From NCBI GenBank assembly GCA_029939595.1, contig JAOZSQ010000001.1:310001-374000 (forward strand): DNA of 64,000 nt, written 5' to 3'. A program made the translations under genes and the position numbers. Shown here piece after piece: positions 8,258 to 18,510 of this stretch. This DNA is from EX4572-165 sp002254885 (GTDB taxonomy: Archaea > Thermoplasmatota > E2 > DHVEG-1). The number at the start of each line of letters is the position of its first letter. Positions within the stretch are counted from its first letter, which is position 1. The notes beneath the pieces were generated by a model. The model saw only the letters and a list, made by a program, of their open reading frames with translations. It was not told the origin of the DNA and did no database searches.

Positions 8258-10072
8258 ATGAAAGTATTTAATGTGCAATCACTAGCACCAGGATTGTTTA
8301 GCTCAAATGGGAAGATAAAGAAGGGTTCAGATACGGCTTTGAACATTCCTAGTTTTGTGTGTAATTTTATGCAAGCGGGAGTAGGATTTTGCTATGAAGG
8401 TGATCCAGAATTTAGCATAGGCGATTTATTACCTTGGGAAGAGTATTTAGTAGTAGCTAAACCCACTCTTAGTGGAGATGGTTTTGTAGATATAACTTTA
8501 GTGAAAAGAACAGATTATGTAGGAGATGATGCAAGTATTCCACAAAGACATATTGGGTATGTTTCTACGAATGGTGACAAACATGTTGTTGAAGATTCTA
8601 TTGCAACAATTAACAGTTCGCAATTTACAGATGTTGATAATATATTAAGAAAAGCCGGATTATATTCATCAGAGTTTAATGGAAATCATAAATCCAGGGG
8701 TCAATATTTTGATGAGAATGCTGTTTTTGCAAATAATGTAAAAGATAAAGATTTGGTTTATAGAGATTATGATAATGTGTATAAATTGGCGGTAGCCGAT
8801 AACACAAAGAAATCAAAAGTTGTTGGTGTTGCGGATAGAATATTGAACAATAAAGGATTTGTTATATTCAGTGGTTTATATTTGATTAATGAAACATATG
8901 TATCTGGTACAAAGCTTTATTTGTCTTCTACTGATCCTGGTAAATTTACAGAGATCAAAACATACGTTTATATAGCTGATGCTATAAATGACAGGGGTTT
9001 GATTAGGTTGAGATCTGTTGAAGATAGTACAAAATATGGTACTGTTACACAGAAACAGGCTTTATATGAGGATATGTTAGGTAGAACTTCATTTTATCAA
9101 ATGTTTTTGAAGGAGTTCAAAAAGAATCCAACAGAAGATGATGAATTAACTTTATCAGGTACAAATACACCAAAATTCTATGCTAATGAAGAGGTATTAG
9201 ATGGTGTAACCGATTCACATGTTATTTTCAATGTTTGTAATGAGGAAATCAGTTTTGATAGATTTTATGTACATGTAGAAGCCGACAAACAGGAATATAA
9301 GTTATTTTATTCAAGAAATAATGAAGATATGTGGACCGAGATTTCAGATAAAAGAAAGATAATAGTATTTAATAGGTTCAAAAATCTTAGAGTTAAGTTG
9401 GTTTGGACTAGTGCTTTTAAAGTTTCAAGTTTTGCTGTGTTTTATGATGAAAGATTTGAAGCGTTTGCAACGGATAATCAATTTAGAAAAGTATTTGAAT
9501 TGGATGTAAATACAGATTTACCGGCAACGGTTATGTTGCCAGGATATACAGTTTTCACCAAAGATGGAAATTCTTTGGATGTATATTGGAATGGTTTGAA
9601 GTTGTATTATAATATTCATTATACTGAGGGAGAAGATAAAAGAAGTATTTTAATTAAAAAATTACCTGTGGCTACAATTAAAATTTCAGCGGGTGATGTT
9701 TTTGAATTTCAACAGAGATATGGTTATGTTGATATATCAACAGAAAATTTTGGAAGATATATTAAAGAGCACTCTGAGGAAGGACATCACATGATTCCAG
9801 ATATTGAAACTGGTGGATATTATAGATTAGTTTTTGAGAATTCCAAATTGAAAGCCATACCAGTAGAACGAGATAGGGATGCGATTACTTTTGAATTAAA
9901 AGATTTAGCAAAAACAGTGTATGATGATATTCAACAAAAATTAACTGAATATAATGCGAAGGTAGAAGAAGTTAAAGCTCTTGAAGAAAAAGTGAAAACA
10001 CTTGAAGAAACTGAAATAAGGCACAATGAAGCATTAGAGGCAAGAATAAGTGCATTAGAGGCATCACAATAA
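8258..10072 (+). CDS. Virion fibre-type protein with C-terminal coiled coil (604 aa)
   Basis: Mostly beta-rich: an N-terminal domain, then a segment (about residues 160-245) with KDLVYRDYDNVYKLAVADN, VVGVADRI and GTKLYLSSTDPGKF, a layout common in phage fibre and adhesin proteins. It closes with a clear coiled coil (about 548-604; VEEVKALEEKVKTLEETE). The coiled coil suggests a trimeric fibre or connector. It starts two bases after the preceding stop. The specific role is unknown. Confidence 0.6.
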   Translation: MKVFNVQSLAPGLFSSNGKIKKGSDTALNIPSFVCNFMQAGVGFCYEGDPEFSIGDLLPWEEYLVVAKPTLSGDGFVDITLVKRTDYVGDDASIPQRHIGYVSTNGDKHVVEDSIATINSSQFTDVDNILRKAGLYSSEFNGNHKSRGQYFDENAVFANNVKDKDLVYRDYDNVYKLAVADNTKKSKVVGVADRILNNKGFVIFSGLYLINETYVSGTKLYLSSTDPGKFTEIKTYVYIADAINDRGLIRLRSVEDSTKYGTVTQKQALYEDMLGRTSFYQMFLKEFKKNPTEDDELTLSGTNTPKFYANEEVLDGVTDSHVIFNVCNEEISFDRFYVHVEADKQEYKLFYSRNNEDMWTEISDKRKIIVFNRFKNLRVKLVWTSAFKVSSFAVFYDERFEAFATDNQFRKVFELDVNTDLPATVMLPGYTVFTKDGNSLDVYWNGLKLYYNIHYTEGEDKRSILIKKLPVATIKISAGDVFEFQQRYGYVDISTENFGRYIKEHSEEGHHMIPDIETGGYYRLVFENSKLKAIPVERDRDAITFELKDLAKTVYDDIQQKLTEYNAKVEEVKALEEKVKTLEETEIRHNEALEARISALEASQ

Positions 10073-10086
10073 TTTAGGAAATGGTT

Positions 10087-13000
10087 ATGAAGTACAAATA
10101 TAGTATATATCCAGAAATTTTAACAGAAGATAATAAACTTGTAGTTACTCATCTTGAGGGTCTTAATGCGATTCGTATTGGAAAGAACCAAGAATTCCAG
10201 ATGGGAAGAGTTGAAATTAATACAGACATATATTCTGATGATGAAAGAACAATAACATTCCCTGTTACACCTAATAGGCAATATCATGTTAGATTTAGTG
10301 TAAATGGCAGAAAAATCAATAATTTGGATTTGAAAGATAAAAGAGGCAGTTTTTATTTTGTTGATTGTTCTAATGTTGATTATGGTTTGGCTTTTGATTA
10401 TGATGAGACAGATTTTGATAAGTTTGACGATGATTTGCTTGTCGTTAAGGTTGCCACTGATATAAATGGAAAAATAAAAAAGGATGGAAATGTTGTAACA
10501 GGTATAACAACGGTTGCTCATAAAAGTCAAATAATTATTGATACTCTTGTTTTGGATAGATTGCGATCAGAAAGAATTTTTGTTGGTAAGATACCGTTTG
10601 GATCTAATATAATGACGGTTTCTAGTGTTGGAGAAACCAGATTTGGTATAAATGGTAGTAAATCCTCGGTAGATTTTTTTAATAATCAGGTTTTAAATTG
10701 GGAAATTAGTAATCAGGGAGATAATTTAGAAATTACTTCTTGGAGCAATAATCCACTATCAACTCTTGCTTTAAATCCTAAGAAGAAAGTGCATATATTT
10801 AAAGAGTTGGAAGTTGATAAGAAAGCTGAGTTTCATAATGATGTTATTGTTGATAATACTATAAGAGCGAATAAGGTGATTGCTCAAACAACAGATATTG
10901 AAGGTGATCAGCAGATTAAAGGAGATTGTGAAGCCCAAAAAGCTTTTCTAGTGAAAGGGGCAACCACTCTTGAAAGTACATTGAATGTTTTGAATGATAA
11001 AACTACTTTACATTCTTTGGGAGTTAATAACAATATTGATGTTGGTGGAAATGTAACTATTATTGGAAAGTTAGAAGTTAAAGGTGAGCGAACAGAGATC
11101 AAGACAAAAGATTTAGTTATTGAAGATAATATTATTACTCTTAATAAGGGGTATACTGGTGAGTTAACTTCAATAATATGTGGTGTTGAAATGGCTAGAG
11201 GAGAAGGTCTTCCATCGGGATATTTGCTTTATTTTGAAGAAGATAAGACGATGAGAGCGGGTATTGGAACCGCTGCAAATTTTGCTTCTTTTCCGAGGTT
11301 GGCAACAAGGGGTCCGAATTTAACAAAAAAATATATTCCATTTGGTGAAAATATTGATGGTGGTACTTTCTATACTGAATCAGTGGAATTACAATATGAT
11401 GAGGCTTTAGATACTCTTTCTGTTCCTAATATCAATCTTTCAGGTAGTTTTATTAGTGCGGTTAATGCTTCATTAGATGGTTTTAGTTATTTGTCTTTAA
11501 ATGATGGACCAAGAATTACTAATGGTTCAAAAGAGTCAACAAAATATTTAAGAATTATTTCACCTGATGGTTCAAAGGGTGGTATCCAATTAGTTGATAG
11601 TGGAAATAGTTTACAAACATATTTTTATTTTGATAAAGATGCAAAACTTTTTACTATATCTTCTGAGAGTTCAGATATTGAGATTCAACCGTTTAATATA
11701 GTTACTGTAACTAAAAAATTGGCGGTTAATGGGACTTTAAAAGTAAGTCAAGGGTTAACTGTTGAAGCAGATATTGTTTCAACTAAAGATGTCAACTGTG
11801 CGAATATTGGTGCCATCGGTTTAGTTCTTACTGGAAAGGCAATAGCAAACGATATTGAATTAACTGAGAAGATGGTTGTGGGAACAACCAATATCGGAAT
11901 TGATAAAATTACAGCGGATACTGGTAGTTTTTTAAAGCATCTTAATGTTGGTTCTCCATCTGTTGTTGGTACGGCACTTGATGTTCAAGGTGATTTGGCT
12001 GTTACTAAAAAAGTAAATGCTGCCGAAGTGGATGCTTTGGATGCCGTTTTTCAAAATATAAAGGTACAATTAGGAGGAATAAGCATCACTTCATCTAGTG
12101 AAGGAAATGAACCTTCTAAGGGCAAGCTTGAAGCTGAATGGGTTGAGTCAACTGCTAATATTACTGCTGGAGCGAATCTTGTTGCTACTAATGATGTGGT
12201 AGTTGGAAGGGTTTTAAATGTAGAAAATGCGACAGCAAACATACAAACATTGAATGTTACTAAAGTATTAAATGTACAAAGTAGTGTAGAAAGTTTTGTA
12301 GTTTCTTGTGGTTGTCAGTTCCTTGAAGAAGTAAGTTTTGTTAAATCTTTTAGTGTTCCGACATTAACAGTACAAACCAAACTCAACGCATCTGCTGCGA
12401 CTTTTGGTGGACAAATAATAGCCAAAAACAATTTTACGATTGAAGATACCGGTTCAATGCAGATTGACAGTAACACAGTTAATTTTAAGGTTTTAGATGC
12501 TTCTGAAAAAATAACATCAAAAGATTTAACTGTTGATAATGAATTTGTTAGTAAAGATGTGGTGATATCTCGTAAGTTGATGGTTGAAGCAACAACAAAT
12601 CCCGTTATTTTTGCAAATTCTAAATCAATTTTTGATAATACCATTCAAGTTAAATCGTTAGTTGTTAGTGGTGTTGGTTCTAGTGCGTTAGTAACTGATA
12701 TGACGATTAGTGGAGCATTTAGAGTAGATGGAGAAAGTTCAGTAGTTAAGGGATTATCAAGTGATAGTTTGAGTGTTGTTGGTTTAGTTAGTGCAGCCAG
12801 TTTAAAAATAGGAACATTGTTAAATGTGAATGCTACTGATGGGATAAAGATAAGGAATAACCTTTCTTTCAATCCTGATGTTGTGGGTAAGGCTGATATT
12901 GAATTTGCTGATTCTGGTCATATTGATGCTGGAAATAATGTAATTTTCCAGTTAGACAAAAAAACCCAATTGGGTAATGTTAATTTTATTATTAGATTGG

Positions 13001-14514
13001 ATAAGGGGAATGATCCGGCTGTTGATATTTTTAAGGTGTTATCTGATGGTAAAATTTGGACCAGTGCATATACAAATTTGGATGATTATTTCTTGGCGAA
13101 TAAAGCAAGTCAAAAGATTAATGGTTCTTTGGAAGTGGTTTATAGTGAAGATTCCCCAAATAAAGCAAATATAGTTTTAAAGGCGATTGATAATACTAAA
13201 CCGGCTTGTTTATTATTAGAAAATAAAGCAAATGGCGAATCCAATATAAATGAAGGGTTTGTTTGTATTTCAGCAGAAGATGGAAATTATTTAACAGTTA
13301 GAAGTGCTAAAGGTGATGGTATAACATTCGCAGATATTTTCAGAATAGGTAACGATAAGAAAGTTTATTTCTTTAGTGGAGTTGATGAAATAGAAGTAAT
13401 GGCAAGGAAAGAAATTGTTTCTATGATTCAAACGGCTCAGTTGGGTGATAAGGTTATTGATGATGCACAAACAGAAGATATAACTACTTTATCCACAAAA
13501 GTTTCTGCGATTGAGGCTGATATTGTTAAGATGAAAGATCCAGCGGAAACCGATTCAATAGCATATAAAATCGCTGCAATTGATACTCAAATCAGCGAAA
13601 TGAAAGATGCTGAAAACGTAGGTTCGTTGGCGAATAAGATAGCGGAAATAAATACTACCACAGGAGTATTAACAGGAAAGGTCAGTTCATTAGAAACCAG
13701 AATAACTGATGTAGAAACTTTAGCGACAACAATTAATACAATGAATAATGAAGATACTGAAGGTTCATTGGCTAATAGAGTTAAAGAGTTGGAAGCGAAG
13801 GTAGTTACTTTACAATCAGAAGTTGATGCTTTAACACCCGAACCGGTTCCTGAAGATGCGGTAATACAATTAGCGGGTAGTTATCCAGTACATATTCATA
13901 CTGTAACAGTACCAGGAGCGCAACAAGCGGATATTAAGACAACGCCAGCAACAATAGAGTCGTCAAGTGCGGGTGATACTCCACATACACATCAAGTTCA
14001 AGTGAGTTGGGATACTGATAAATTTGTAGGGGCTGTACAAGATGATCATATAATAAAACATGGTGAGGTGTTGAGTCCAACATTATCAAATCAGATCGTG
14101 ACAGATGATCACGAGCACACAGTTATAATAACGGATGTTCAACAAGCGGCTATTAGAGGTGGGTCAACAGAAAGAGTAGTTTCAGAGACCACAAATGAGC
14201 ATACACATGAAGTAGATGTAGGTTGGAATGGAACAAGTTATACATATGATATAGTAGTTCCACCGGTTCCGGCTGATATAGTTATGAATTTAGAAACACA
14301 AGCTAGTTCTCCAGGGGATCATGTACATACAATAACTGTTCCAGGGGCACAACAAGAGGGAATTAAAACCACACCGATAACATATACTTCAACGGATACG
14401 GGTGGACACACTCATGAGGTTGAAGTAACTTGGAACGATCCTAATTTTGAAGGAACTGTGAAAGGTAATCCTTCAGCGGGTGATGCACACGTTCACAATG
14501 TAGTAGTACAATAA
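10087..14514 (+). CDS. Large tail fibre protein with His-x-His tip motifs (about 1475 aa)
   Basis: An N-terminal domain (about residues 1-140), shared with the 3198-residue protein at 20044, is followed by very long beta repeats, including LEVKGERTEIKTKDLVIEDN, and a coiled coil at about 1110-1260. The last 220 residues hold seven His-x-His segments (HIH, HTH, HEH, HTH, HVH, HTH, HVH) in alternating VTVPGAQQ and VxVxW contexts. In the T4 long-fibre protein gp37, HxH motifs bind iron along the receptor-binding tip; the same role is likely here but unproven. AGGA spacing favours the second of two in-frame ATGs (10087; the other is at 10081). Confidence 0.75.
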   Translation: MKYKYSIYPEILTEDNKLVVTHLEGLNAIRIGKNQEFQMGRVEINTDIYSDDERTITFPVTPNRQYHVRFSVNGRKINNLDLKDKRGSFYFVDCSNVDYGLAFDYDETDFDKFDDDLLVVKVATDINGKIKKDGNVVTGITTVAHKSQIIIDTLVLDRLRSERIFVGKIPFGSNIMTVSSVGETRFGINGSKSSVDFFNNQVLNWEISNQGDNLEITSWSNNPLSTLALNPKKKVHIFKELEVDKKAEFHNDVIVDNTIRANKVIAQTTDIEGDQQIKGDCEAQKAFLVKGATTLESTLNVLNDKTTLHSLGVNNNIDVGGNVTIIGKLEVKGERTEIKTKDLVIEDNIITLNKGYTGELTSIICGVEMARGEGLPSGYLLYFEEDKTMRAGIGTAANFASFPRLATRGPNLTKKYIPFGENIDGGTFYTESVELQYDEALDTLSVPNINLSGSFISAVNASLDGFSYLSLNDGPRITNGSKESTKYLRIISPDGSKGGIQLVDSGNSLQTYFYFDKDAKLFTISSESSDIEIQPFNIVTVTKKLAVNGTLKVSQGLTVEADIVSTKDVNCANIGAIGLVLTGKAIANDIELTEKMVVGTTNIGIDKITADTGSFLKHLNVGSPSVVGTALDVQGDLAVTKKVNAAEVDALDAVFQNIKVQLGGISITSSSEGNEPSKGKLEAEWVESTANITAGANLVATNDVVVGRVLNVENATANIQTLNVTKVLNVQSSVESFVVSCGCQFLEEVSFVKSFSVPTLTVQTKLNASAATFGGQIIAKNNFTIEDTGSMQIDSNTVNFKVLDASEKITSKDLTVDNEFVSKDVVISRKLMVEATTNPVIFANSKSIFDNTIQVKSLVVSGVGSSALVTDMTISGAFRVDGESSVVKGLSSDSLSVVGLVSAASLKIGTLLNVNATDGIKIRNNLSFNPDVVGKADIEFADSGHIDAGNNVIFQLDKKTQLGNVNFIIRLDKGNDPAVDIFKVLSDGKIWTSAYTNLDDYFLANKASQKINGSLEVVYSEDSPNKANIVLKAIDNTKPACLLLENKANGESNINEGFVCISAEDGNYLTVRSAKGDGITFADIFRIGNDKKVYFFSGVDEIEVMARKEIVSMIQTAQLGDKVIDDAQTEDITTLSTKVSAIEADIVKMKDPAETDSIAYKIAAIDTQISEMKDAENVGSLANKIAEINTTTGVLTGKVSSLETRITDVETLATTINTMNNEDTEGSLANRVKELEAKVVTLQSEVDALTPEPVPEDAVIQLAGSYPVHIHTVTVPGAQQADIKTTPATIESSSAGDTPHTHQVQVSWDTDKFVGAVQDDHIIKHGEVLSPTLSNQIVTDDHEHTVIITDVQQAAIRGGSTERVVSETTNEHTHEVDVGWNGTSYTYDIVVPPVPADIVMNLETQASSPGDHVHTITVPGAQQEGIKTTPITYTSTDTGGHTHEVEVTWNDPNFEGTVKGNPSAGDAHVHNVVVQ

Positions 14515-14523
14515 GAGGAAAAA

Positions 14524-17088
14524 ATGCCATATATAAAGAAAGTTTCAGAAAGCAGATATAAAAGAGAAACATTATCAAGTGAAATTTCTGTTCCAAATTT
14601 AAATTATATTGAGAACAGATTACTTGAAGATGAGGACAGATTAAGTTTTTTAGATAGAAAAATTACAAGGTATACTGAATCGGCATCTGAACAGTTAACA
14701 GGTTTGAGTGCTTTGTTGTATCCAACTGACGAAGGTTGGGAAAATATTTATAAAGACGGTTGGTTTCCATTTTCATTGAATCAAAATTGGGGTGGTGCCC
14801 AATGGGGAAATTTACCAAATGGTAAATATGGTGATGTGGCTACCGGTTATGTTGTTGATAATACTGAATTTGAACTTGGAAGGGGCGCACCAAAATCAGG
14901 AGAATTCGCATCTGAATGGTTATATAAAGATTTTAAAGTTTCTCATGATATGAATATTGGTGCTGTTTGGATTAAACTTAGAAAGATTGGTAATCCGAGT
15001 AGCGAAATATATGTAACTATTGAGAGAAGTTTAGCGGATAAAGATATTCCTGGCGGAACTGATAACTCACTAGGTTCAAGTAAGAAGATTTCAGGTAGAA
15101 AAATTACTTCTTCAGAAGGTGGAAAATGGTATAGGTTTGAATTTAAAACACCGGTTGCTTTAAATAAGAATGATGTAAATTATATTGTGGTTTGTACTGA
15201 TTCGCATAATACTGATAATTATTTTAAAGTAAGGGGTGATAAAAATTCCAGATATTTTGCTAAAACTTGTGGTTATAGTTCAAATGTGCCTATATATAGG
15301 AGTTTTTCAAATACTCCTCAATCTGTGTTGGAACCGAATGATAGTTGTTTTAATTTTTTAGTTGAGTCACATTCAGATTCAAGTTTTTTGCAATCACATG
15401 ATGGAATTACTTCGGGTAAGTTGGTATTTCAAAATTCTTTTGAACCATTCAATCAAGGAAGATTAATGGTAAAACGAATGAGCGAATTTTTTGATGAAAA
15501 AATATTTACAATATTTTTCAGAATGAATTTCAAAGATGATGATACTAATAAAAATAAAACTATATGTGATTTTGTTTATGGATTGGATCATGATAGAATA
15601 AGAATTGGGTTGAATGATTCTGGACAAGTTGAGGTGAATGTATATCAAACAAACGATTCAACCATTGCAAATGCTATTATTCCTCCAGTAGTTGGTACAA
15701 AAAATATAATCAAACCTAATATAGTTGTTAAAACGGACCCGAACACTGGTGAAGATATAGAAGAAAAAAAATATTTTCATGATATTGGAATAATTATTAA
15801 GGCGGAAAATAAAGAAAGTGATTATATTAAGTTGTTTGTTGATGGTGGAGAAAAGCCGGATGCATTTGTTGAAGGTTTATATCCAATTAAATTTGATCCT
15901 AATTTCAAAAAATTGGGAACAGTGTGGTTAGGTGGAGGTTTTCCAAAAGTTAGTGCAACCACATTTAATTTTAATGATGATTTTTCAAGATGGGAAGAAA
16001 GAGGAGCCTCACAGGAAGTTCATTATCATGATAGTGGTTATGGATTTGGTGTAACTAAGTTAAGTGATAGACCAGATTGGTCTTTTGAAGGCGGAGCCGA
16101 TGAAAATGATGCCTTTTATCTTGATCCGAATAATAGTATATTATATCAGTTATCAACTTATAATACTAATTTATTGGCGAAGTATAAATCACATATACCT
16201 TTAAATAATGAAAATGGATATCTTATTACATGGAAATTTAAGATTAATAATTTTGAAGAGGGATCAGATACAAAAAGTTTGGCAGTGAATGTGTTGGATG
16301 GAGCGTATAAATCGGATATTTTTCATAATAATTATTATTTAAGTTTAAGTAATACCAAACACGGATTAATTCATCAATATAATTTGAATGATGATAAATA
16401 CCATGTAGTAACTTATGTGGTGAAAGGCGATACGTGTTATCTTTTTATTGATGGTAGATTTGTTGTTGATGGTATAAATGAGTTAAATTCCACAACCACG
16501 AGTTTAGATTTATTTTTTGGTGATGATTCAGCATTGAATAATGCGGAGGTTGAATGGGATTATGTAAAAGTTATCACTGAATTGTTTTTACCTGAAAGTA
16601 TAAATGCAGAATTAGAAGAGTTTATTTTTTGGAAATCAAATAAAGATAATCATATGGAAAGCTTATGGAATGCTGGTGAGCGAGTATCAGCAAAAAGTTA
16701 TTGTGGTTTAAGAACTTCTTCATTGGAAAATATATGCAATAAAGTAAGTTTAAGGGGCATAACAACATTTCCAAAAGTTGAAAGTGGCAATGATTATGAA
16801 ACAGTAGATGATATGGAAATGTTTATATTGGCGAGTGGTGTTGATATAGATTTTTTTGGTAAGTTTTTTAGTGATGATGTTTCAATAGCTCATGCTGGCT
16901 TATTTATTGATGGTAAACGACAGAAGGATCATGATTTTATGACTACAGAAGCTACACGATATGAAATAATTAATTGTGAGTATGAAAAAGATTTAATATT
17001 ACGCAAAATAGAAGTAAAACATAGAAAAGATGCTAGTGGTTCTTCTGTTTTTGATTCAAATCAAAGAAGATTAAATGTGTGCTATTAA
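14524..17088 (+). CDS. Large virion adhesin with LamG-like region (854 aa)
   Basis: An N-terminal helical part (residues 1-60) is followed by several beta-sandwich-like regions. One (about 480-690) looks like a concanavalin/LamG fold, with ITWKFKINNF, YHVVTYVVKGDTCYLFIDGR and WDYVKV in the usual order. A second copy of the same idea may cover about 300-460 (FTIFFRMNF, HDIGIIIKAE). Such folds bind glycans on host surfaces. It lies between fibre genes with a GAGGA ribosome site. Structural placement is inferred. Confidence 0.55.
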   Translation: MPYIKKVSESRYKRETLSSEISVPNLNYIENRLLEDEDRLSFLDRKITRYTESASEQLTGLSALLYPTDEGWENIYKDGWFPFSLNQNWGGAQWGNLPNGKYGDVATGYVVDNTEFELGRGAPKSGEFASEWLYKDFKVSHDMNIGAVWIKLRKIGNPSSEIYVTIERSLADKDIPGGTDNSLGSSKKISGRKITSSEGGKWYRFEFKTPVALNKNDVNYIVVCTDSHNTDNYFKVRGDKNSRYFAKTCGYSSNVPIYRSFSNTPQSVLEPNDSCFNFLVESHSDSSFLQSHDGITSGKLVFQNSFEPFNQGRLMVKRMSEFFDEKIFTIFFRMNFKDDDTNKNKTICDFVYGLDHDRIRIGLNDSGQVEVNVYQTNDSTIANAIIPPVVGTKNIIKPNIVVKTDPNTGEDIEEKKYFHDIGIIIKAENKESDYIKLFVDGGEKPDAFVEGLYPIKFDPNFKKLGTVWLGGGFPKVSATTFNFNDDFSRWEERGASQEVHYHDSGYGFGVTKLSDRPDWSFEGGADENDAFYLDPNNSILYQLSTYNTNLLAKYKSHIPLNNENGYLITWKFKINNFEEGSDTKSLAVNVLDGAYKSDIFHNNYYLSLSNTKHGLIHQYNLNDDKYHVVTYVVKGDTCYLFIDGRFVVDGINELNSTTTSLDLFFGDDSALNNAEVEWDYVKVITELFLPESINAELEEFIFWKSNKDNHMESLWNAGERVSAKSYCGLRTSSLENICNKVSLRGITTFPKVESGNDYETVDDMEMFILASGVDIDFFGKFFSDDVSIAHAGLFIDGKRQKDHDFMTTEATRYEIINCEYEKDLILRKIEVKHRKDASGSSVFDSNQRRLNVCY

Positions 17089-17149
17089 AAAAGCAAAAAA
17101 AGATAAATATAATAAAGTTTTTTAAAACAAAAATTAGAAGGTAAAAACT

Positions 17150-18481
17150 ATGTTAGAATTTAAAAAAGACGGAATTTTATATAACGGCAAAAGTTTGGGA
17201 TTGGTTGATTGCTTTGAAAAGGGATCACATTTAATGCCTAAACTAACTGTTGAGAAAAAAATAGAGGTTGATGGTGAAGGCAATCCTGTATTAGAAACAC
17301 AAGATTGTCTCGTTATGAAGACTCATATACTTCCACAAGAGGACGAGACTTTAAGTATTGGTGCTCCTGATAAAAGAATAAAGGATATTTATGTATCTGA
17401 GGGAACAATATTTATGGGTGATTCTGAGTTTGGTGGAACTTCTATTGATGTTAAAGTTGAGAGTGCAACAACTATAGAACAGAGACCAACTATTTCAGCT
17501 TCTAGGATGGTTCTTAGACAGTTTAAATATACTCCTTCAGGTGGGGATGAAAATACTGAACCTCCACAGTTTGCTTTTGACATACCTGAAGGGACTTTTC
17601 CTATCACCTTGGATGTTACTGAAGGTGTACCACAATTTCAATTTGGTTCTAGTCTTTCTTCAAGAACGACTGGTGAGATTGCAGCTAAGAAGGGAACATT
17701 TTCTAATGCTGCTGTAGATGGTGTAGCATTGGATGTAATAAAGGGTAAGTTGAAAGTTGGTTCGGAAGCATCTTTGGATATTAGCGGACCATTGACTATA
17801 ATGAACGCAGTGGTTTTTGAGGGTGACGCTACTCTTGGAACTGGAGATGACGACATTTCAATTAATTGTGGGGATAATAATATTTTTTCTATTATATCCA
17901 AAACATTATGTGTTGGAACATTAAAATCATATTATGATTGGTATGGTAATTTACCAGGATCACCGATAGTGCCATCATATCACTATGTAAATGCAGAAGA
18001 TGGAGCAGATCCTAAAAACGAAAATCCCGATGATATTTATTGTCTATATAATAAGGGTAAAAACTTATATTATATTGGAACAGCTACACAGGCTGAATAT
18101 GCTGATTTGGCTGAAATTTATACTATTATTGAAATGGACAAAAATGCGTCAGTTGGTACTGTGATTGCTGTTAATGATACAACGGAAGAAGGTGAAGTAC
18201 GAATTTGTTTGAGAGATTTGGATGAAAAGGCGTTTGGTGTTGTATCTGAGAAACCAGGATATTTAATGAATGCAGATAGTGAGGGTGTTGCAGTAACCTT
18301 AAAAGGTAAGACACCGGTGAGAGTAGTTGGAGAAATTAGAAAAGGTGATAAAATTGTGTCTGCCGGTGACGGTTGTGCAAAAATAATAAATCACGATTCA
18401 CAAATACCATTGAGTTTTGGAATTTCCCTTGAAGAAAATTTAGATCAAGGAGAAAAATCAGTTCAATGTATAATTTTATAA
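17150..18481 (+). CDS. Fibre-like structural protein with C-terminal ADLAEIY domain
   Basis: The 443-residue protein has a beta-rich N-terminal half and a C-terminal domain (about 305-443) starting AEYADLAEIYTIIEMDKNAS, with GVVSEKPGYLMNADSEG and VAVTLKGKTPVRVVGEIRKG. This is the same domain as in the gene at 2741, and both end in a short hydrophobic strand. It probably caps a fibre. An AGAAGG ribosome site lies before the ATG. The 61-base gap upstream is A-rich without a visible terminator. Confidence 0.63.
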   Translation: MLEFKKDGILYNGKSLGLVDCFEKGSHLMPKLTVEKKIEVDGEGNPVLETQDCLVMKTHILPQEDETLSIGAPDKRIKDIYVSEGTIFMGDSEFGGTSIDVKVESATTIEQRPTISASRMVLRQFKYTPSGGDENTEPPQFAFDIPEGTFPITLDVTEGVPQFQFGSSLSSRTTGEIAAKKGTFSNAAVDGVALDVIKGKLKVGSEASLDISGPLTIMNAVVFEGDATLGTGDDDISINCGDNNIFSIISKTLCVGTLKSYYDWYGNLPGSPIVPSYHYVNAEDGADPKNENPDDIYCLYNKGKNLYYIGTATQAEYADLAEIYTIIEMDKNASVGTVIAVNDTTEEGEVRICLRDLDEKAFGVVSEKPGYLMNADSEGVAVTLKGKTPVRVVGEIRKGDKIVSAGDGCAKIINHDSQIPLSFGISLEENLDQGEKSVQCIIL

Positions 18482-18510
18482 TATTAAACTTTTAGATAGG
18501 AGAATATACG

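Noticed and set aside
10120..10530. Long minus-strand ORF (136 codons) within the 1475-residue fibre gene
   Set aside because: It lies wholly opposite a well-supported fibre gene, has low-complexity Ile/Asn-rich composition and no ribosome site.
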